Origin: an uncultured Prevotella sp.
Lineage (GTDB): Bacteria; Bacteroidota; Bacteroidia; Bacteroidales; Bacteroidaceae
Length of the DNA: 8,021 nucleotides
Assembly: GCA_938018155.1 (NCBI GenBank)
Contig: CALIIG010000234.1
Span: 1 to 8,021 of the forward strand
Direction of reading: 5' to 3'
Part shown: positions 6,275-8,021 of the stretch, one piece after another
Position numbering within the stretch: position 1 is the first letter of the stretch
Layout of the letters: every line of letters begins with the position of its first letter
Notes under the pieces: generated by a model
Database searches by the model: none
What the model saw: only the letters and a program-made list of their open reading frames with translations
Told to the model about the DNA's origin: nothing
Translations under genes and position numbers: made by a program

Positions 6275-6306
6275 CAAAATTACATGTTTTTTATGTGATA
6301 ATGAAA
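6275..6306 (-). promoter_or_regulatory. Promoter of the HU gene
   Basis: On the minus strand TAATTTTG (6282 to 6275) matches the Bacteroidetes -7 consensus TAnnTTTG exactly. TTTC (6306 to 6303), one base from the -33 consensus TTTG, lies 20 bases upstream, the normal spacing. Transcription should start near 6268, leaving a leader of about 54 bases before the HU ATG. The leader contains AGGAGG (6261 to 6256) with no start codon at the right distance. Confidence 0.7.
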
Positions 6307-6398
6307 TTTATTATGTGTTTTTTCCATTTGGATGATCAAAAAGCCCATGGATTAAGTTAATATTCAGGAACCTAATTGACAGCTTCGTTCAATTCTTT

Positions 6399-7442
6399 TT
6401 ATAAATTGGGCAGTTTACGTCCAATTCTCTTTTGAAGCAGACGCGTGAGAATGATGCCTCTGCGTGTCCGGCGTTGAATATCGTGACGTATTGCATTCAG
6501 TTCGTTAAGTAAATCTGCCGCACTATTTTGTATAAAGTTGGGTTTTCTTGCTGCTGTATTGCCACTGGGATTTACCACAACGCGAATACCTTTGTTAATA
6601 AGTTTAATATCAATCTCCTCACCAGTCATTACCGGGTCACCATCAAAGTGTATAACACCTGGTGTAGAACGGTGAATATGCAGGTGATTTGTTTTAAACG
6701 ATTTTATTTTAGAGCTTTTGTTCAGTGTCTTACTGAACATATCAATTGCAATTTGAGGTGCCTCTATTACATCGAAAGGTTCCATAATTACCACATCCAT
6801 CAAGCCGTCACTCATGGATGCTTGTGGCGCAATATAAGCATTGTTGCCATATTGTGATGCGTTTGCACACGATATTAGAAAGGCTTTATAGTTCATGCTT
6901 TCATCGTCAGCCTCAATCCTATACGTCTCAGGCTTATATTGAAGACCCGCTTCTAAGATTTTCTCTACATAAGTAATCGGTCCTCTTTTGCCAGCTTCTG
7001 CAAATTTCTGACTGATAAATGCGTCAAATCCCATACCACAAGTACAAAAGAACGGGTGTTCATTGATAATGCCATAATCTAATTCATGAATCTTGCAAGC
7101 GTTGATCATGGCAATACTTTTCTTTACATTTATGGGTATCAGGAGGTGTCTGGCCAAGCCGTTTCCGGAACCACAGGGAATAATGGCCAATGCCGTTTGC
7201 GTATGAACAATGGCACGGGCCACCTCGTTTACAGTGCCATCTCCACCAATAGCCACAACAATATCATAACCATCCAACGATGCCTGATGTGCAAGTTCTG
7301 TAGCATGCCCCGCATAGCGTGTTTCCGTTATTTGATATTTAAATTGACTTTTGTCGAGATATTTATCGATAGCCTCGGGAATACGCGCCTTACTTACAGT
7401 GCCGGATATAGGGTTAATGATAAACAGGATTCTCTTTTCCAT
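6399..7442 (-). CDS. Diacylglycerol kinase-family (YegS/BmrU-like) lipid kinase
   Basis: The 347-residue protein is an ATP-dependent lipid kinase of the DAGK/sphingosine kinase superfamily. It begins MEKRILFIINPISG, the first nucleotide-binding strand. GGDGTVNEV (66-74) is the glycine-rich ATP loop, IPCGSGNGLAR (88-98) follows, and the C-terminal domain holds MSDGLMDVVIM (210-220) and IHFDGDP (264-270), the usual DGE-like catalytic region. Residues from about 298 form an extra basic tail ending RRTRRGIILTRLLQKRIGRKL, possibly a membrane-contact helix. No signal peptide or transmembrane segment is seen, so it probably works at the inner face of the membrane. ATG 7442 is preferred over the TTG at 7463, which lies inside a -7 promoter element. 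The substrate cannot be read from sequence: diacylglycerol is the default, and a sphingoid base or ceramide is possible given the divergent spt gene. Confidence 0.92.
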   Translation of the reverse strand: MEKRILFIINPISGTVSKARIPEAIDKYLDKSQFKYQITETRYAGHATELAHQASLDGYDIVVAIGGDGTVNEVARAIVHTQTALAIIPCGSGNGLARHLLIPINVKKSIAMINACKIHELDYGIINEHPFFCTCGMGFDAFISQKFAEAGKRGPITYVEKILEAGLQYKPETYRIEADDESMNYKAFLISCANASQYGNNAYIAPQASMSDGLMDVVIMEPFDVIEAPQIAIDMFSKTLNKSSKIKSFKTNHLHIHRSTPGVIHFDGDPVMTGEEIDIKLINKGIRVVVNPSGNTAARKPNFIQNSAADLLNELNAIRHDIQRRTRRGIILTRLLQKRIGRKLPNL

Positions 7443-7460
7443 ACCAATTATAATCTTATG

Positions 7461-7468
7461 CAAATTTA
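7461..7468 (-). promoter_or_regulatory. -7 element of the lipid kinase gene
   Basis: On the minus strand TAAATTTG (7468 to 7461) is an exact TAnnTTTG match, 18 bases before the ATG at 7442. It implies a very short leader of about 12 bases. It overlaps the TTG that would give a longer protein and so argues against that start. No clear -33 element was found. Confidence 0.6.
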
Positions 7469-7561
7469 GTCCTTTTTCTTTGAATCTGCAGATGGCGTTC
7501 GTTTTTTTTTGACATTTTGAAGTTTTCTTACGGTTTGTATGTATATATAACTTGTTTTTTG

Positions 7562-7569
7562 TACCTTTG
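7562..7569 (+). promoter_or_regulatory. -7 element of spt
   Basis: TACCTTTG matches TAnnTTTG and lies 45 bases before the spt ATG, giving a start near 7575. TTTG at 7534-7537 is the nearest -33 candidate, but its 24-base spacing is longer than the usual 19-21. The region is AT-rich, with a nine-T run at 7502-7510 that may act as an upstream element for one or both divergent promoters. Confidence 0.65.
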
Positions 7570-7614
7570 CAGCCTAATCAATACAAAATGTAGTTCTACT
7601 GCATCTAATTAAAC

Positions 7615-8021
7615 ATGGGACAGTTAACAGAAAAATACAAAAGTTACCGTGCGCCTCAGAAGTTTATAGAAGCGAACGTTTACCCTTATTTTAGAGAAAT
7701 TACAAGCAAGCAAGGCCCTGAAGTTATTATGGACGGACGTAAGATTCTGATGTTCGGCAGCAACGCATATACAGGTCTTACCGGCGATCAGCGCGTCATA
7801 GATGCGGCTAAGGCGGCCTTGGATAAATATGGGTCGGGGTGCGCAGGTAGCCGTTTTCTCAACGGAACATTGGATATTCATGTGCAACTTGAAAAAGAAC
7901 TTGCTGCTTTTGAGCACAAGGATGATGCGCTTTGCTTCTCAACTGGTTTTTCGGTTAACTCAGGGGTTATTCCCGCTATTGTAGGCCGTGGCGATTATTT
8001 AATATGTGATGATCGTGACCA
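7615..8021 (+). CDS. spt: Serine palmitoyltransferase, N-terminal part
   Basis: An open frame starting MGQLTEKYKSYRAPQKFIEA runs past the right edge; 135 codons plus two bases are visible. The sequence shows the alpha-oxoamine synthase pattern: VYPYFREI, KILMFGSNAYTGLTGDQRVI (the substrate-entry loop region), AALDKYGSGCAGSRFLNGT and DALCFSTGFSVNSG, then IVGRGDYLICDD. The GSGCAGSR stretch is typical of serine palmitoyltransferase rather than 2-amino-3-ketobutyrate CoA ligase, which has very similar sequence. The PLP lysine lies outside the window. The enzyme condenses serine with palmitoyl-CoA to 3-ketosphinganine, the first step of sphingolipid synthesis, in the cytoplasm. It is divergent from the lipid kinase gene and has its own TAnnTTTG promoter. 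AONS- or KBL-type function cannot be fully excluded without the rest of the gene. Confidence 0.85.
   Translation, partial: MGQLTEKYKSYRAPQKFIEANVYPYFREITSKQGPEVIMDGRKILMFGSNAYTGLTGDQRVIDAAKAALDKYGSGCAGSRFLNGTLDIHVQLEKELAAFEHKDDALCFSTGFSVNSGVIPAIVGRGDYLICDDRD

Noticed and set aside
7443..7463. TTG start giving a lipid kinase longer by seven residues
   Set aside because: The TTG is part of the TAAATTTG promoter element, and the ATG at 7442 immediately precedes the conserved first strand.
7588..7593. ATG-TAG start-stop pair in the spt leader
   Set aside because: Start-stop elements can regulate translation, but a six-base match in an AT-rich leader is expected by chance and has no supporting ribosome site.

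Overview
The window looks like a chromosomal segment from a member of the Bacteroidales, probably Prevotella-like. This is an inference from three things. Several promoters carry the Bacteroidetes -7 element TAnnTTTG. There is a serine palmitoyltransferase, an enzyme restricted among bacteria largely to this phylum and a few others. A 29-residue basic protein of the AURKAIP1/COX24 type sits beside an HU gene and an RNase E/G gene. No transposase, integrase, phage gene or tRNA was seen, so this is mostly ordinary core genome with a few oddities.

Layout, left to right. The first 138 bases are the 3' end of rpsR (bS18), followed after a strong Shine-Dalgarno by rplI (bL9, with an acidic Ala/Glu/Pro tail) and a terminator. 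Next comes fabD (malonyl-CoA:ACP transacylase), split into two frames by what looks like a 7-base deletion near base 1190. After a 72-base gap with a hairpin lies a long plus-strand gene (1794-3944). It joins a complete GH13 alpha-amylase-family enzyme to a C-terminal AlaX/AlaRS-type tRNA-editing domain in one reading frame. A perfect 12-bp hairpin at 3956-3988 separates it from the convergent minus-strand genes.

The minus-strand block, in transcription order, is a diacylglycerol-kinase-family lipid kinase (7442 to 6399), an HU-type DNA-binding protein (6214 to 5936), the 29-residue basic protein (5887 to 5798), and ribonuclease G (5622 to 4048). The RNase G leader contains two 36-base near-identical repeats, 66 bases apart start to start. 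Each folds into a hairpin, and the only difference between them keeps the pairing on the minus-strand RNA. The repeats also lie inside a small open frame that overlaps the RNase G start codon.

The lipid kinase is divergent from spt (serine palmitoyltransferase), which begins at 7615 and runs off the right edge. The two share a 172-base promoter region, and their pairing suggests sphingolipid or phospholipid metabolism. The main points to check are the fabD frameshift, the GH13-AlaX fusion, the duplicated RNase G leader, and the kinase/spt pairing. No gene-free stretch exceeds 300 bases.
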